DNA of 64,000 nucleotides from Polaromonas sp. SP1 (GCF_003711205.1 NZ_CP031013.1:62001-126000), one strand, 5' to 3'. Counted from the stretch's first letter, positions 39,785-49,075 are shown. The notes: generated from the sequence alone by a model not told the origin. Numbers and translations are program-made.

Positions 39785-40513
39785 ATGAAACCATTTGTGC
39801 ACCGATCTTCAGCCCTGGCGCTTGCGTCGTTAATGCTCGCCCTGGCGCCTGCCGGCTCGGCCTTGGCCCAGTCGTTTTGTTCCAGTGACGGCCAGCCCGC
39901 ACCTGTTCAGTTGCTGGAGCGATTCATCAACGCCGACTGCGACACCTGCTGGGCCGACCCTGCCACGCCCAAGGCGGCATTCAACCAACTGGCCATTGAC
40001 TGGGTGCTGCCTGGCAGCAAGGGCGAGGACGCACCGCTGTCGGCCGTGGCCGCCCGCGAAGCACTGGCCCGCCTGGCGGTGCTGGGCAAAAACCCTCCGG
40101 CGCAAGCTCTGGCCAATACTTTGCCAGTCACCGGGTTCAAGAGCGTCACGCTTCGCGTCGCGCATGGCCTGCCACTCAGCGGCTACCTGGGCACCTCCAT
40201 CGAACTCAAACCCATCCCGGCGGCCGCCAAAGGCCGGCAGTGGACGGCCTGGCTGGCTTTGGTCGAAACTCTTCCGGTGGGCACCGAAAACTCGCCGGTA
40301 GAGCGAAATTTGATAAGAAACGTGCTCCAAACCACGTGGGACGGGAGCAAGCCGCTATCAAAAGGTGAGCAAAACCGCTTCTTCGACCAGCGCTCCATGA
40401 GCATCGCCGAAGGCGCCAACCCCGAGCGGATGCGGGTGGTTGGCTGGGTGGAGAACGGAAAAGGCCGGGTGCAGGCAGCTGCCCAGTCTCGCTGCAGCCC
40501 CCCACAAAAATAA
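39785..40513 (+). CDS. Hypothetical secreted protein
   Basis: 242-aa protein with a clear signal peptide (RSSALALASLMLALAPAGSA, cleavage after ALAQ near residue 29). The mature part has a Cys cluster (SFCSSDG, NADCDTCWAD) and a C-terminal Cys. It resembles no family I can name. ATG at 39785; only 21 bp separate it from the uvrD start on the other strand, so its promoter must lie inside uvrD or the start is further in. It is followed 72 bp later by the VIT/VWA gene. Confidence 0.7.
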   Translation: MKPFVHRSSALALASLMLALAPAGSALAQSFCSSDGQPAPVQLLERFINADCDTCWADPATPKAAFNQLAIDWVLPGSKGEDAPLSAVAAREALARLAVLGKNPPAQALANTLPVTGFKSVTLRVAHGLPLSGYLGTSIELKPIPAAAKGRQWTAWLALVETLPVGTENSPVERNLIRNVLQTTWDGSKPLSKGEQNRFFDQRSMSIAEGANPERMRVVGWVENGKGRVQAAAQSRCSPPQK

Positions 40514-40585
40514 TTCACGGCATTTAACCCCGTTGCGCGCCATGCCCCGTTCAAGGGTGCATCGCCAACCACCAAGGGGGTTTTT

Positions 40586-43500
40586 ATGCCAAACGTCTTT
40601 CAAGGGCTTCAAGGGTTTTCGGGCTTCTCCGGGCGCACCGTCTTCTGGCTCGTCCAGGCGCTCTCCGCCATCAGCTTCAGCGTCCAGGCCCTGGCGCTCA
40701 GCCCCCCGCCGCCCATCGCGATCGACAAGTTCGCGCCGCCGCCCGACTGGCGGCCGCCGGTCATTTCTCTCAACAACGCATCTAGCCAACCCATCCAGTT
40801 GCGGACGGCTTCGGTAGAAGTCGATCTTTTTGGCGACCAGGCGCAAACCCGTGTGGAGCTGCGCCTGTTCAACCCCAACCCCCGCGTGCTTGAAGGCGAG
40901 CTGCAGTTTCCCCTGCAGGAAGGCCAGGTCGTGACAGGCTTCGCGCTGGACGTGAACGGCCGCCTGCGCGACGCCGCTGCAGTACCCAAGGCCAAAGGGC
41001 AGGAAATCTTTGAAGACATACGCCGCCGCCGCGTCGACCCCGGGCTGCTGGAGGCCACAGCCGGCAACCAGTACAAGCTGCGCGTCTACCCCATCCCCGC
41101 GCAAGGCGAGCGCCGTGTCGTCATCACCCTCAACGAAACCCTGCGGCGCCAGCAGGGCGCCGGCGTGCTGCGGGTGCCGCTGGCGTTTGCATCGGTGGTG
41201 GGGCAATTGCAGGTGCGCGTGCGCGCACACGGCGCCAGCCGCCAGGACGTGCAATTGGTTCAAGCCCCCGCAGATGCGCAGCTTGCCGCCAGCGCGGCAG
41301 GCACCGAGCTGCATCTGCAGAAAAGCCAGTGGCTGGCGCCCCAAGGCCCGGCGGGCTGGCTGCAGATGGCTGTGCGCCATACCGGCAAACCGCAGGTCAT
41401 GGTGGGTGAATCCGGCGGCAAACCATTTTTTGCTGCGCAGATGGACTTCCGCGATGAGCTGGTCAAACGACCCACCCCGTCGCACATCGCGCTGGTGTGG
41501 GACGCATCGGCTTCGGCGGCTGCGCAAGCACGCGTGCTGCCGGTGCTGGAAGCCTACTTTCGCAAGCTGGACAAGGCCGTCAAGGTGAGCCTGCTGGTTG
41601 TGCGCAACACACCCGAGCCGGTGCGCAACTTCACGGTGGCGCCGGGCCGCTTCGGTGAACTGGCCGATGCCTTGCGCGCAGAACCGTTTGACGGCTCCAG
41701 CAACTTCGACAAGCTGCCCATTCCCGCCGACGCCGACATGACGGTGATGGTGACGGACGGCTTGACGACGGACGGCAAAAAAACCCTCAACTACCTGCAC
41801 ACGGCGCCCGTCATCGTGATCAACGGCACCGCAGCCGCCGACACCCCGCGCCTGGCGCGGCTGGCCGACCGCACAGGCGGCGCACTGGTGGACGCCACGC
41901 TGGTGACGGCCGAAGCCGGCGCGCAAGCCATGCGCATGCACGGCTGGCGCATTGAACGGCTGATCAGCTTGTCGGCGCAAAAACTCGTGACGCCCACGAC
42001 CAGCGTGCGCCAGGGCCGCATCGCGCTGGCGGGCGAACTGCTGGACACGCAGGCCCGCGTCGACATCGCGCTGGTGCACCCGGACGGACGCAAGCGCACG
42101 CTGATGCTGGAGGTCGACGCCAGGGCCGCCGCCGGCCGCTGGCCTGGCCAGCAATGGGCCCAATGGCGCAGCGCCGAGCTTGCGGACAACACGGCACTGC
42201 ACAGCGCTGAGTTGCAGCGCATCGCGGCAACGCACAGCATCGTCGGTCCCAACAGTTCCCTGATCGTGCTGGAGCTGGCCAGCGACTACGCGCGCTACAA
42301 CCTTCCGGCGCCGCCCGAGCTGGCCGATGAAGTGGCGCGGCTGGGCCAGCAGCAGATGGCGCAGGCCACGCAGACGCGGCAGGCGCATATCGAGGCGATG
42401 GTGAAACAGTTCGACAACAGGCAGCGCTGGTGGGACAAAGACTTCCCCAAAGACGCACCCAAGCGGGCCGAGCCCAAGGCGGAGGTGCACGGCGCCATCG
42501 GTGCAATGGGCGCAGCTGCGCCGGCGATGGCGGAGGCCATGGCGTCACCGGCGGTGCGCAAGTCGCAAGCGCCTATGGGTGCACCGGTTCCCGCACCGGC
42601 GGCCCCTGTCGCCCCGGCTGCGCTTTCTGCCCGCATGGCCGATGTCGAAAACCGCCAGGCCAAGAACGCACCTGCGGCAGCGCCCTCCCCCACGATCTCC
42701 ACCATCGCATTGCAAGCCTGGGTGCCCGACGCGCCCTACATGAAGCGCCTGCAAGACGCCAACAAAGCCGAGCTCTACCGCATTTACCTGGACGAACGCA
42801 CCGCGTATTTGAGCAGCAGCTCTTTCTACATGGACGCCGCCGGCGTGTTCTTTGACCGCGGCCTGCCTGAGCTGGGCCTGCGCGTGCTCTCCAACCTGGC
42901 CGAGATGAACCTGGAGAATCGCCAGTTGCTGCGCCTGTACGCCTACCGCCTGGTGCAGGCCAAACGCAACGACCTGGCGATTCCCGTGTTTGAACGCATC
43001 AGCGAACTGGCGCCCAATGAACCCCAATCCTGGCGCGACCTGGGCCTGGCGCTGGCGGACAACGGCGAGCCGCAGCGTGCCGTGAATGCCCTGTGGGAAG
43101 TGGTGTCGCGCCCCTGGAACGGCCGCTTCGCCGGCATCAACATGATTGCGCTGGCCGAGCTCAACGCGATTGCCGCGCAGGCCACAGCAGCCGCCACAAC
43201 CGCCGACATGGCGCCGCTGGACATGAGCCGCATCGACAGCCGCCTGCGCCGCAACCTGCCGCTGGCCCTGCGCGTGGTGATGGCCTGGGACAGCGATGAC
43301 ACCGACATCGACATGTGGGTGACAGACCCTAACGGTGAAAAGGCCAGCTATGCCAACCGCCTGACCCGCCAGGGCGGCGCGATGAGCCCGGATGCGACCG
43401 GTGGTTACGGGCCTGAAGAGTTCTCACTGAAAACCGCCAAAGCCGGCAAGTACGCCGTGGAGGCGCAGTTCTACGGCCACCGCCAGCAGGTGCTGTCGGC

Positions 43501-43627
43501 CGGCACCACGGTGATGGTGCGCGTCACCACCGGCTTCGGCACACCGCAGGCGCGCGACGCGTGGACGACCTTGCGGCTTGCACGCGGCCAGGAGACGGTG
43601 CGCGTGGCCGAGGTCGACGTTCGTTGA
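40586..43627 (+). CDS. Large VIT / von Willebrand A / DUF2135 protein
   Basis: 1013-aa protein. Residues ~12-38 form a signal or membrane segment (VFWLVQALSAISFSVQALAL). A VIT domain follows (~65-190: VEVDLFGDQAQTRVELRLFN PNPRVLEGELQFPL), then a VWA domain (~295-450) with MIDAS start DASAS near 305 and later TDGLT. A Pro/Ala-rich linker (~630-715), a TPR-like helical stretch (~760-880) and a C-terminal DUF2135 domain (~900-1013: AWDSDDTDIDMWVTDPNGEK) complete it. The fold combination is seen in uncharacterised surface or periplasmic proteins; the MIDAS suggests metal-dependent protein binding. ATG at 40586 with AAGGGGG upstream. Confidence 0.82.
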   Translation: MPNVFQGLQGFSGFSGRTVFWLVQALSAISFSVQALALSPPPPIAIDKFAPPPDWRPPVISLNNASSQPIQLRTASVEVDLFGDQAQTRVELRLFNPNPRVLEGELQFPLQEGQVVTGFALDVNGRLRDAAAVPKAKGQEIFEDIRRRRVDPGLLEATAGNQYKLRVYPIPAQGERRVVITLNETLRRQQGAGVLRVPLAFASVVGQLQVRVRAHGASRQDVQLVQAPADAQLAASAAGTELHLQKSQWLAPQGPAGWLQMAVRHTGKPQVMVGESGGKPFFAAQMDFRDELVKRPTPSHIALVWDASASAAAQARVLPVLEAYFRKLDKAVKVSLLVVRNTPEPVRNFTVAPGRFGELADALRAEPFDGSSNFDKLPIPADADMTVMVTDGLTTDGKKTLNYLHTAPVIVINGTAAADTPRLARLADRTGGALVDATLVTAEAGAQAMRMHGWRIERLISLSAQKLVTPTTSVRQGRIALAGELLDTQARVDIALVHPDGRKRTLMLEVDARAAAGRWPGQQWAQWRSAELADNTALHSAELQRIAATHSIVGPNSSLIVLELASDYARYNLPAPPELADEVARLGQQQMAQATQTRQAHIEAMVKQFDNRQRWWDKDFPKDAPKRAEPKAEVHGAIGAMGAAAPAMAEAMASPAVRKSQAPMGAPVPAPAAPVAPAALSARMADVENRQAKNAPAAAPSPTISTIALQAWVPDAPYMKRLQDANKAELYRIYLDERTAYLSSSSFYMDAAGVFFDRGLPELGLRVLSNLAEMNLENRQLLRLYAYRLVQAKRNDLAIPVFERISELAPNEPQSWRDLGLALADNGEPQRAVNALWEVVSRPWNGRFAGINMIALAELNAIAAQATAAATTADMAPLDMSRIDSRLRRNLPLALRVVMAWDSDDTDIDMWVTDPNGEKASYANRLTRQGGAMSPDATGGYGPEEFSLKTAKAGKYAVEAQFYGHRQQVLSAGTTVMVRVTTGFGTPQARDAWTTLRLARGQETVRVAEVDVR

Positions 43628-43718
43628 TACACGCTGTTCAGCAAGATGCCCGGATGCATATAAAGGCTATACCGCTTTGCAGAAGAAGGCCTGCATGACA
43701 AGCGCCTAGAATCAATCA

Positions 43719-43752
43719 CCGGGCCCAAGCAATTGCGCCCGGTTTCTTGTTT
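43719..43752 (+). terminator. Possible weak terminator after the VIT/VWA gene
   Basis: CCGGGC (43719-43724) and GCCCGG (43737-43742) flank a 12-base loop; TTTCTTGTTTCT follows. The loop is large and the T tract interrupted, so this is a weak candidate. Confidence 0.35.
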
Positions 43753-43845
43753 CTGCCTTGCTTTTTTGCAAGCGCCCGCAAACAAAGCCGGTCCAGTCCA
43801 AGTGCCTTCTGTTTCTTCAACAGTTTTTTCTAAGGCTTGGGAATC

Positions 43846-44823
43846 ATGGAAATCTTCGACTACGACAACATCCTGCTGCTGCCGCGCAAATGCCGCGTGG
43901 AAAGCCGCTCGGAATGCGACGCCAGCGCCACGCTGGGCGGGCGCAGCTTTCGCATCCCGGTGGTGCCGGCCAACATGAAGACGGTGATCAACGAGGAGAT
44001 CTGCGCCTGGATGGCGAAAAACGGCTACTTCTATGTGATGCACCGCTTTGACCTGGACAACGTGCAGTTCGTCAAGGACATGAAGGCACGCGGCGCCTAC
44101 GCCTCGATCTCGCTGGGCGTGAAAAAGCCCGACTACGAGACGGTGGACCGCCTGGCCGCCGAAGGCCTGGTGCCTGAATACATCACCATCGACATCGCGC
44201 ACGGCCATGCTGACACGGTGCAAAAGATGATTGCTTACCTCAAGCAGAAGCTGCCTGCGTCTTTCATCATCGCCGGCAACGTGGGCACACCCGAAGCGGT
44301 GATCGACCTGGAAAACTGGGGCGCCGACGCGACCAAGGTCGGCATCGGCCCGGGCAAGGTCTGCATCACCAAAATGAAAACCGGCTTCGGCACCGGCGGC
44401 TGGCAGCTGTCGGCGCTCAAGTGGTGCGCACGCGTGGCGACCAAACCCATCATTGCCGACGGCGGCATCCGCGAACACGGCGACATCGCCAAGTCGGTGC
44501 GCTTTGGCGCGACCATGGTGATGATCGGCTCCATGCTGGCAGGCCTGGAAGAAAGCCCCGGCCAGACCGTCGAGGTCGACGGCAAACTCTTCAAGGAGTA
44601 CTACGGCAGCGCCTCGGACTTCAACAAGGGCGAGTACAAGCACGTCGAAGGCAAGCGCATCCTGGAGCCCGTCAAGGGAACGCTGGCCGATACGCTGCGC
44701 GAGATGGAAGAAGACATCCAGAGCTCCATCAGCTATGCCGGCGGCACCAGGCTGCTGGACATCCGCAAGGTCAACTACGTCACGCTGGGCGGCGACAACG
44801 CGGGTGAACACCTGCTGATGTGA
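43846..44823 (+). CDS. guaC: GMP reductase
   Basis: Converts GMP to IMP with NADPH, salvaging guanine nucleotides. 325 aa. IMPDH/GMPR barrel with the active-site loop [21 protein letters not shown] containing the catalytic Cys, and [28 protein letters not shown] for phosphate binding. It lacks the CBS insert of IMP dehydrogenase. N-terminal [27 protein letters not shown] matches the Bacillus-type GuaC. The ATG at 43846 is chosen over an in-frame TTG at 43837; AAGG lies 9-10 bases upstream. Stands alone. Confidence 0.92.
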   Translation: MEIFDYDNILLLPRKCRVESRSECDASATLGGRSFRIPVVPANMKTVINEEICAWMAKNGYFYVMHRFDLDNVQFVKDMKARGAYASISLGVKKPDYETVDRLAAEGLVPEYITIDIAHGHADTVQKMIAYLKQKLPASFIIAGNVGTPEAVIDLENWGADATKVGIGPGKVCITKMKTGFGTGGWQLSALKWCARVATKPIIADGGIREHGDIAKSVRFGATMVMIGSMLAGLEESPGQTVEVDGKLFKEYYGSASDFNKGEYKHVEGKRILEPVKGTLADTLREMEEDIQSSISYAGGTRLLDIRKVNYVTLGGDNAGEHLLM

Positions 44824-44838
44824 TGGCGGCGCTCTGCG

Positions 44839-45732
44839 CTATTCGTGCACCGTTGAAAGCCCCAGCAAACCCAGCGCCAGCAAATGCAGGCGATGGGTGT
44901 GCTCGGTCAATGCCTCCAGCACGCTGAAATGGTTGCGGCGCAGGTGCGACTCACACACCGGCACCACCCGTGAACCCCAAGCCTGCTGGATCAGCAGGTT
45001 CTGGCGCAAAAATTCGGCGCTTTCATCGGCACCCGCCACGCTGTAAAGCGTGCCGCGGGCCGGGGCCGGCAGCAGCGCCGGGCTGGCTTTGGCGGCATGT
45101 TCGGGCGTGAGCTTGAGCGAGTCCTTCACAAACGGCGCGTGGCGCAGCGGCTCCAGTTCGTACAAGCCTGAAATCGACAGCGCGTTTTTCACCAGGTCCG
45201 CCGGCAGGTCGCTGCCGTAGGCCTGCCAGTTGCAGGCCAGCAGCATGGCCGCCAGGTGGCCGCCGGCCGAGTGCCCGACGACGGTGATGCGGTCCGGGTC
45301 GCCGCCGTAGCGGGCGATGTGGCGCCAGGTCCAGGCCAGCGCCTTGACCATCTGCATCGTGATGTCGGGAATCGTCACAGCGGGGCAGAGCGCGTAGTTG
45401 GGCATCACGACGCAGGCGCCTGCCTGGGTGAACTCGGGCGCGACAAAGGAGTGCTCGGACTTGTCGAGCGCGCGCCAGTAGCCGCCATGGATAAACACCA
45501 GCACCGGCGCACCCTGGCCTGTCTTGCCGCCCTGCACACCAAACCCGTCTGCCGGAAACACGTCCAGCATTTCGCCGGCGCCGTTGCCATAAGGGACGTC
45601 GATCTGGCAGGGCAGGCGCTTGCGCACGCTTTGCGATTCTTCAGTCCAGCGCGCGAAGTACGCCGGGTGGTCGGGCACCAGCGCGCGGTTGTTGTACATG
45701 CGGTCCAGCCAGGCGGGATCGGGCGAGGTCAT
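44839..45732 (-). CDS. Alpha/beta hydrolase (carboxylesterase / kynurenine-formamidase-like)
   Basis: 297-aa serine hydrolase. The oxyanion-hole motif is VFIHGGYWRALDKSEH and the nucleophile Ser lies in VVGHSAGGHLAAM; the catalytic His is probably in LRRNHFSVLEAL. N-terminal DPAWLDRMYNNRALVPDHPA YFARW is typical of bacterial formamidase-like esterases (BNA7-like). ATG at 45730-45732 with CAGGAGA. Divergent from a GntR-type regulator; a TCTGTATACAGA palindrome and a GGGTAAACCC motif lie between them, so it probably belongs to the cluster at 45.9-50 kb. Confidence 0.85.
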   Translation of the reverse strand: MTSPDPAWLDRMYNNRALVPDHPAYFARWTEESQSVRKRLPCQIDVPYGNGAGEMLDVFPADGFGVQGGKTGQGAPVLVFIHGGYWRALDKSEHSFVAPEFTQAGACVVMPNYALCPAVTIPDITMQMVKALAWTWRHIARYGGDPDRITVVGHSAGGHLAAMLLACNWQAYGSDLPADLVKNALSISGLYELEPLRHAPFVKDSLKLTPEHAAKASPALLPAPARGTLYSVAGADESAEFLRQNLLIQQAWGSRVVPVCESHLRRNHFSVLEALTEHTHRLHLLALGLLGLSTVHE

Positions 45733-45831
45733 TCGGGTCTCCTGATAAATAAGAAATCAGCCTCCGGCAGCAGTTGCCATCTTGGCACAGGCCGGCAGGC
45801 GGCCCCGACGCCGCCGCACCACACCGTCCGG

Positions 45832-45841
45832 GGGTAAACCC
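45832..45841. promoter_or_regulatory. GGGTAAACCC motif in the hydrolase / GntR divergent gap
   Basis: Exact decamer, as at 6581-6590 and 13615-13624, 100 bp from the hydrolase start and 72 bp from the GntR gene start. Confidence 0.4.
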
Positions 45842-45869
45842 GGGATACAGGCTCCGGAGATCGGCGTAT

Positions 45870-45881
45870 TCTGTATACAGA
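45870..45881. promoter_or_regulatory. Candidate GntR operator
   Basis: TCTGTATACAGA is a perfect 12-bp palindrome with the TGTATACA core common to FadR/FCD-type GntR operators, 32 bp upstream of the regulator's start codon. Confidence 0.55.
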
Positions 45882-45912
45882 GTACATATTCAGCCATCCA
45901 GTCCCGCCATCC

Positions 45913-46596
45913 ATGAACCCCCAGCTGATCAAAATCGAATCCACCCCCGACCTGGTCGACCAGGTTTACCGCAGCCTGCTGGACGCCATCAGCGACGGCT
46001 CGCTCGCGCCGGGCGCGCGCATCATGCAGGAAGACCTGGCCGCGCAGCTGGCGGTGTCGCGCCAGCCGGTGCTGCAGGCGCTGCGCCTCTTGAAAAAAGA
46101 CGGCTTTGTGCTGGACGCCCCGGGGCGCGGCGTGCTGGTCGCGCCGCTGGACGTGGCCTGGCTGGTGCAGATTTACCAGGTGCGCAGCGCGCTGGATGCG
46201 CTGGCCGCGCGGCTGGCGGCGCAGGGCCGCGCCCAACTCGACCCGCAACTCATCCGCCAGGGCCGCAAAGCCGCACGCGGCCATGACGTCAAAGCCATGA
46301 TGGCGGCCGACGCGCAGTTCCACGCGGCCATTTACGCCGCATCCGGCAACCCGCTGATCGCCCAAAGCGCGCAGCTGCACTGGCACCACATCCGCCGCGC
46401 CATGGGCGCCGTGCTGCAGGTCTCGACCATGCGCGAATCGATCTGGGACGAGCATGAAGCGATTGCGGACGCGATTGCCGCCGGCGATGGAGCCCGCGCC
46501 GAAGCGCTGATCCGCGAACACGGCGAGGAAGCCGGCCACAACCTGGCCGCGCTGCTCTCCAGCGCGCTCGGCCAGGGCGCGGCGACGGCCCCCTGA
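45913..46596 (+). CDS. GntR-family regulator (FCD/FadR subfamily)
   Basis: 227-aa regulator. N-terminal winged helix (~15-80: IMQEDLAAQLAVSRQPVLQA LRLLKKDGFVLDAPGRGVLV) and a C-terminal helical FCD domain (~95-215) with metal/ligand-type residues in AADAQFHAAIYAASGNPLI and HHIRRAMGA. ATG at 45913 without a clear ribosome site. It is divergent from the hydrolase and 45 bp upstream of the dioxygenase gene, so it probably controls both sides in response to a cluster substrate. Confidence 0.88.
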   Translation: MNPQLIKIESTPDLVDQVYRSLLDAISDGSLAPGARIMQEDLAAQLAVSRQPVLQALRLLKKDGFVLDAPGRGVLVAPLDVAWLVQIYQVRSALDALAARLAAQGRAQLDPQLIRQGRKAARGHDVKAMMAADAQFHAAIYAASGNPLIAQSAQLHWHHIRRAMGAVLQVSTMRESIWDEHEAIADAIAAGDGARAEALIREHGEEAGHNLAALLSSALGQGAATAP

Positions 46597-46641
46597 ACCT
46601 TTTCGAACAAGCCCCCGAACAACCCCACCAGGAGACACGCG

Positions 46642-47523
46642 ATGAGACTGACCCCCGAACAACTTGCGCAATTCGACCGCGACGGCTACCTCTTTTTCCC
46701 GGGCCTCTTCACCCCCGAAGAAACCCGCGCGCTCAACGAGGCCGTGCCCGAGCTCTACAGCCGGCGCGAGGACTACAACATCCGTGAAAAAGGCAAGGAC
46801 GCGGTGCGCACCAACTTCGCCGCGCACATGTACAGCGAGCCTTTTGCCCGCCTGGCGCGGCACCCGCGCATGATCGAGCCGGTCGAAGACCTGCTGGGCG
46901 AAAAACTCTACATGCACCAGTTCAAGATCAACGGCAAGATGGCGTTTGAAGGCGACGTGTGGCAGTGGCACCAGGACTACGGCACCTGGCTGAACGACGA
47001 CATGATGCCAACCGAGCGCGCGATGAACGTGGCCATCTTCATGGACGACGTGACCGAGCACAACGGCCCGCTGATGTTCATCCCGGGCAGCCACAAGAAA
47101 GGCGTGGTCGATGCGAAACACGACCTCACCACCACCAGCTACCCGCTCTGGACGGTGGACAACGACCTGATCCGCCAGCTGGTGCAGCGCGCCGGCGGCA
47201 AGGAGGGCGGTATCGTCAGCCCCAAGGGCCCGGCCGGCTCGATGATCCTCTTCCATTCCTGCCTGGTGCACGCCTCGGGCAGCAACCTCTCGCCCTTCAA
47301 CCGTGTGAGCGTCTACCTGAGCCTCTGCGCGGTGAGCAACCACATCCGCCGCCACAAACGCCCGGAGTACATCGCCCACCGCGACTTCACGCCGATCACC
47401 TGCCTGCCTGACGACTGCCTGCTGAAAGACTACCCGGTGGACTTGCCTTGGAAAGACGGCGTGCCGGCTACCGCGCTGCAAACGTCGATGGAAGAAATCG
47501 CGCCTGAGCGTAAAGCAGCCTGA
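46642..47523 (+). CDS. Phytanoyl-CoA dioxygenase (PhyH) family protein
   Basis: Fe(II)/2-oxoglutarate-dependent oxygenase, 293 aa. Iron ligands: His-x-Asp in WQWHQDYGTW (near residue 110) and the distal His in SCLVHASGSN (near 213), with Arg in FNRVSVYLSL for 2-oxoglutarate. The overall pattern (DRDGYLFFPGLFTPEETRAL; GPLMFIPGSHKKG) resembles ectoine hydroxylase-like members, but no ectoine genes are present, so the substrate is open. ATG at 46642 with CCAGGAGA. It lies between a GntR regulator and two dehydrogenases in what looks like a catabolic operon. Confidence 0.88.
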   Translation: MRLTPEQLAQFDRDGYLFFPGLFTPEETRALNEAVPELYSRREDYNIREKGKDAVRTNFAAHMYSEPFARLARHPRMIEPVEDLLGEKLYMHQFKINGKMAFEGDVWQWHQDYGTWLNDDMMPTERAMNVAIFMDDVTEHNGPLMFIPGSHKKGVVDAKHDLTTTSYPLWTVDNDLIRQLVQRAGGKEGGIVSPKGPAGSMILFHSCLVHASGSNLSPFNRVSVYLSLCAVSNHIRRHKRPEYIAHRDFTPITCLPDDCLLKDYPVDLPWKDGVPATALQTSMEEIAPERKAA

Positions 47524-47535
47524 ATACACATCCAA

Positions 47536-47605
47536 TTTCCGTTCGGGCTGAGGTATCGAAGCCCCGCGCGCGGGGAAAGCACTTCGACAGGCTCAGTGCG
47601 AACGG
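47536..47605. repeat. Hairpin repeat (CCGTTCG...TCGAAG family) inside the PhyH operon
   Basis: The arms CCGTTCG-CTGAG-TCGAAG and CTTCGA-CTCAG-CGAACGG pair around an inner palindrome CCCCGCGCGCGGGG (47562-47575). It fills the 100-bp gap between the PhyH gene and the next gene. One arm of the same repeat occurs at 13911-13937. Repeats of this type are widespread in proteobacteria. Confidence 0.75.
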
Positions 47606-47623
47606 GGTCACATACAAAGCACC

Positions 47624-48982
47624 ATGAATCTTTTCACCAAACTCCAGCAACGCGCAGCCGAAGGCAAACCGGTCCGCATCGGCCTGATCGGCGCCGGCAA
47701 ATTCGGCTCCATGTACCTGGCGCAAGTGCCGCGCACACCGGGCGTTCACCTGGTGGCGATTGCCGACCTGTCGCCCGACGCGGCCCGCACCAACCTCGCA
47801 CGTGTAGGATGGAATCCGGCCCTGGCCCAGGCGGAGTCTGCACAGACAGCTATCAAAACAGGAGCAACCTGGATCACCGACGACTGGCAGGCGGTCGTGA
47901 CGCACCCGCAGATCGACATCATTGTGGAATGCACCGGTAACCCGATTGCGGCGGTGGACCATTGCCTGAAAGCCTTTGAACACGGCAAACATGTGGTCAA
48001 CGTGACGGTGGAAGCCGACGCTTTTTGCGGCCCGCTGCTGGCGCGCAAGGCCGCCGATGCGGGCGTGGTGTATTCGCTGGCCTTCGGTGACCAGCCGGCG
48101 CTGATCTGCGACCTGGTGGACTGGGCGCGCACCTGCGGCTTTCCGGTGGTGGCAGCGGGGCGCGGTCACAAGTGGCTGCCGCATTTCAGCGAGTCCACAC
48201 CCGAGACGGTCTGGGGCAACTACGGCCTCACGCCTGAGCAGGCCGAGCGCGGCGGGCTCAACCCGAAGATGTTCAACAGCTTTCTCGACGGCTCCAAGCC
48301 CTCCATTGAATCCACCGCCGTGGCCAACGCCACCGGCCTCACGGTGCCGAGCAACGGCCTGCTGTACCCGCCGGCCAGCGTCGAAGACATTCCGTATGTG
48401 ACACGCCCGATCAGCGAAGGCGGCGTGCTTGAGCGAAAAGGCATGGTCGAAGTGATCTCCTCACTCGAAGCCAACGGCCGCAAGATTCCCTACGACATCC
48501 GCATGGGCGTCTGGGTCACCGTCGAGGCCGAGACCGACTACATCAAAAACTGCTTTGAGGAATACAACGCCCACACCGACCCGAGCGGGCGCTACTTCAC
48601 CCTCTACAAACGCTGGCACCTGATCGGGCTGGAAGTCGGCGTGTCGGTCGCGAGCGTGGCGCTGCGCGGCGAGCCCACCGGCGTGGCCACCTGCTGGAAC
48701 GCCGACGTGGTGGCCACCGCCAAGCGCGACCTGAAACCCGGCGACATGCTGGACGGCGAAGGCGGCTACACCGTGTGGGGCAAGCTGCTGCCGGCCGATA
48801 CATCCATGAAGATGGGCGGGCTGCCGCTGGGCCTGGCGCACAACGTCAAGGTCGTGCGTGCCGTGAAAAAAGGCCAGAGCCTGAGCTGGGCCGACGTGGC
48901 GATGGACACCTCAACCCACGCGTACAAAGTGCGGCAGGAAATGGAAAGCATGTTTGCCCCAGCGCTGAAGAAGGCCGCGTAA
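47624..48982 (+). CDS. Homoserine-dehydrogenase-like oxidoreductase with SAF domain (COG4091 type)
   Basis: 452-aa NAD(P)-dependent oxidoreductase. Rossmann motif RIGLIGAGKFGSMYLAQV at about 18-35; IIVECTGNPIAAVDHC near 106. The C-terminal part (DLKPGDMLDGEGGYTVWGKL) is a SAF-type domain as in COG4091, whose members are annotated as predicted homoserine dehydrogenases but are not threonine-pathway enzymes. Codons ~76-82 (TAIKTGAT) are supplied by GCTATCAAAACAGGAGCAAC, resembling an interspersed repeat. ATG at 47624 with no strong ribosome site. Placed between PhyH and a 3-hydroxyisobutyrate-dehydrogenase-like gene, suggesting successive oxidation of a hydroxylated substrate. Confidence 0.82.
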   Translation: MNLFTKLQQRAAEGKPVRIGLIGAGKFGSMYLAQVPRTPGVHLVAIADLSPDAARTNLARVGWNPALAQAESAQTAIKTGATWITDDWQAVVTHPQIDIIVECTGNPIAAVDHCLKAFEHGKHVVNVTVEADAFCGPLLARKAADAGVVYSLAFGDQPALICDLVDWARTCGFPVVAAGRGHKWLPHFSESTPETVWGNYGLTPEQAERGGLNPKMFNSFLDGSKPSIESTAVANATGLTVPSNGLLYPPASVEDIPYVTRPISEGGVLERKGMVEVISSLEANGRKIPYDIRMGVWVTVEAETDYIKNCFEEYNAHTDPSGRYFTLYKRWHLIGLEVGVSVASVALRGEPTGVATCWNADVVATAKRDLKPGDMLDGEGGYTVWGKLLPADTSMKMGGLPLGLAHNVKVVRAVKKGQSLSWADVAMDTSTHAYKVRQEMESMFAPALKKAA

Positions 48983-49075
48983 AAAACTGTGCTGAGCGCT
49001 TCCTAGAAAGCTCGCTGACAGCCTTCTCTCGCGGGCTGCTTCATGATGGCCCATAGCCATCTTGAGGACACCCCA

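Noticed and set aside
40358-42490. 710-codon open frame on the minus strand
   Set aside because: It is antisense to the secreted-protein and VIT/VWA genes, with His/Gln/Arg-rich composition and no recognisable domain.
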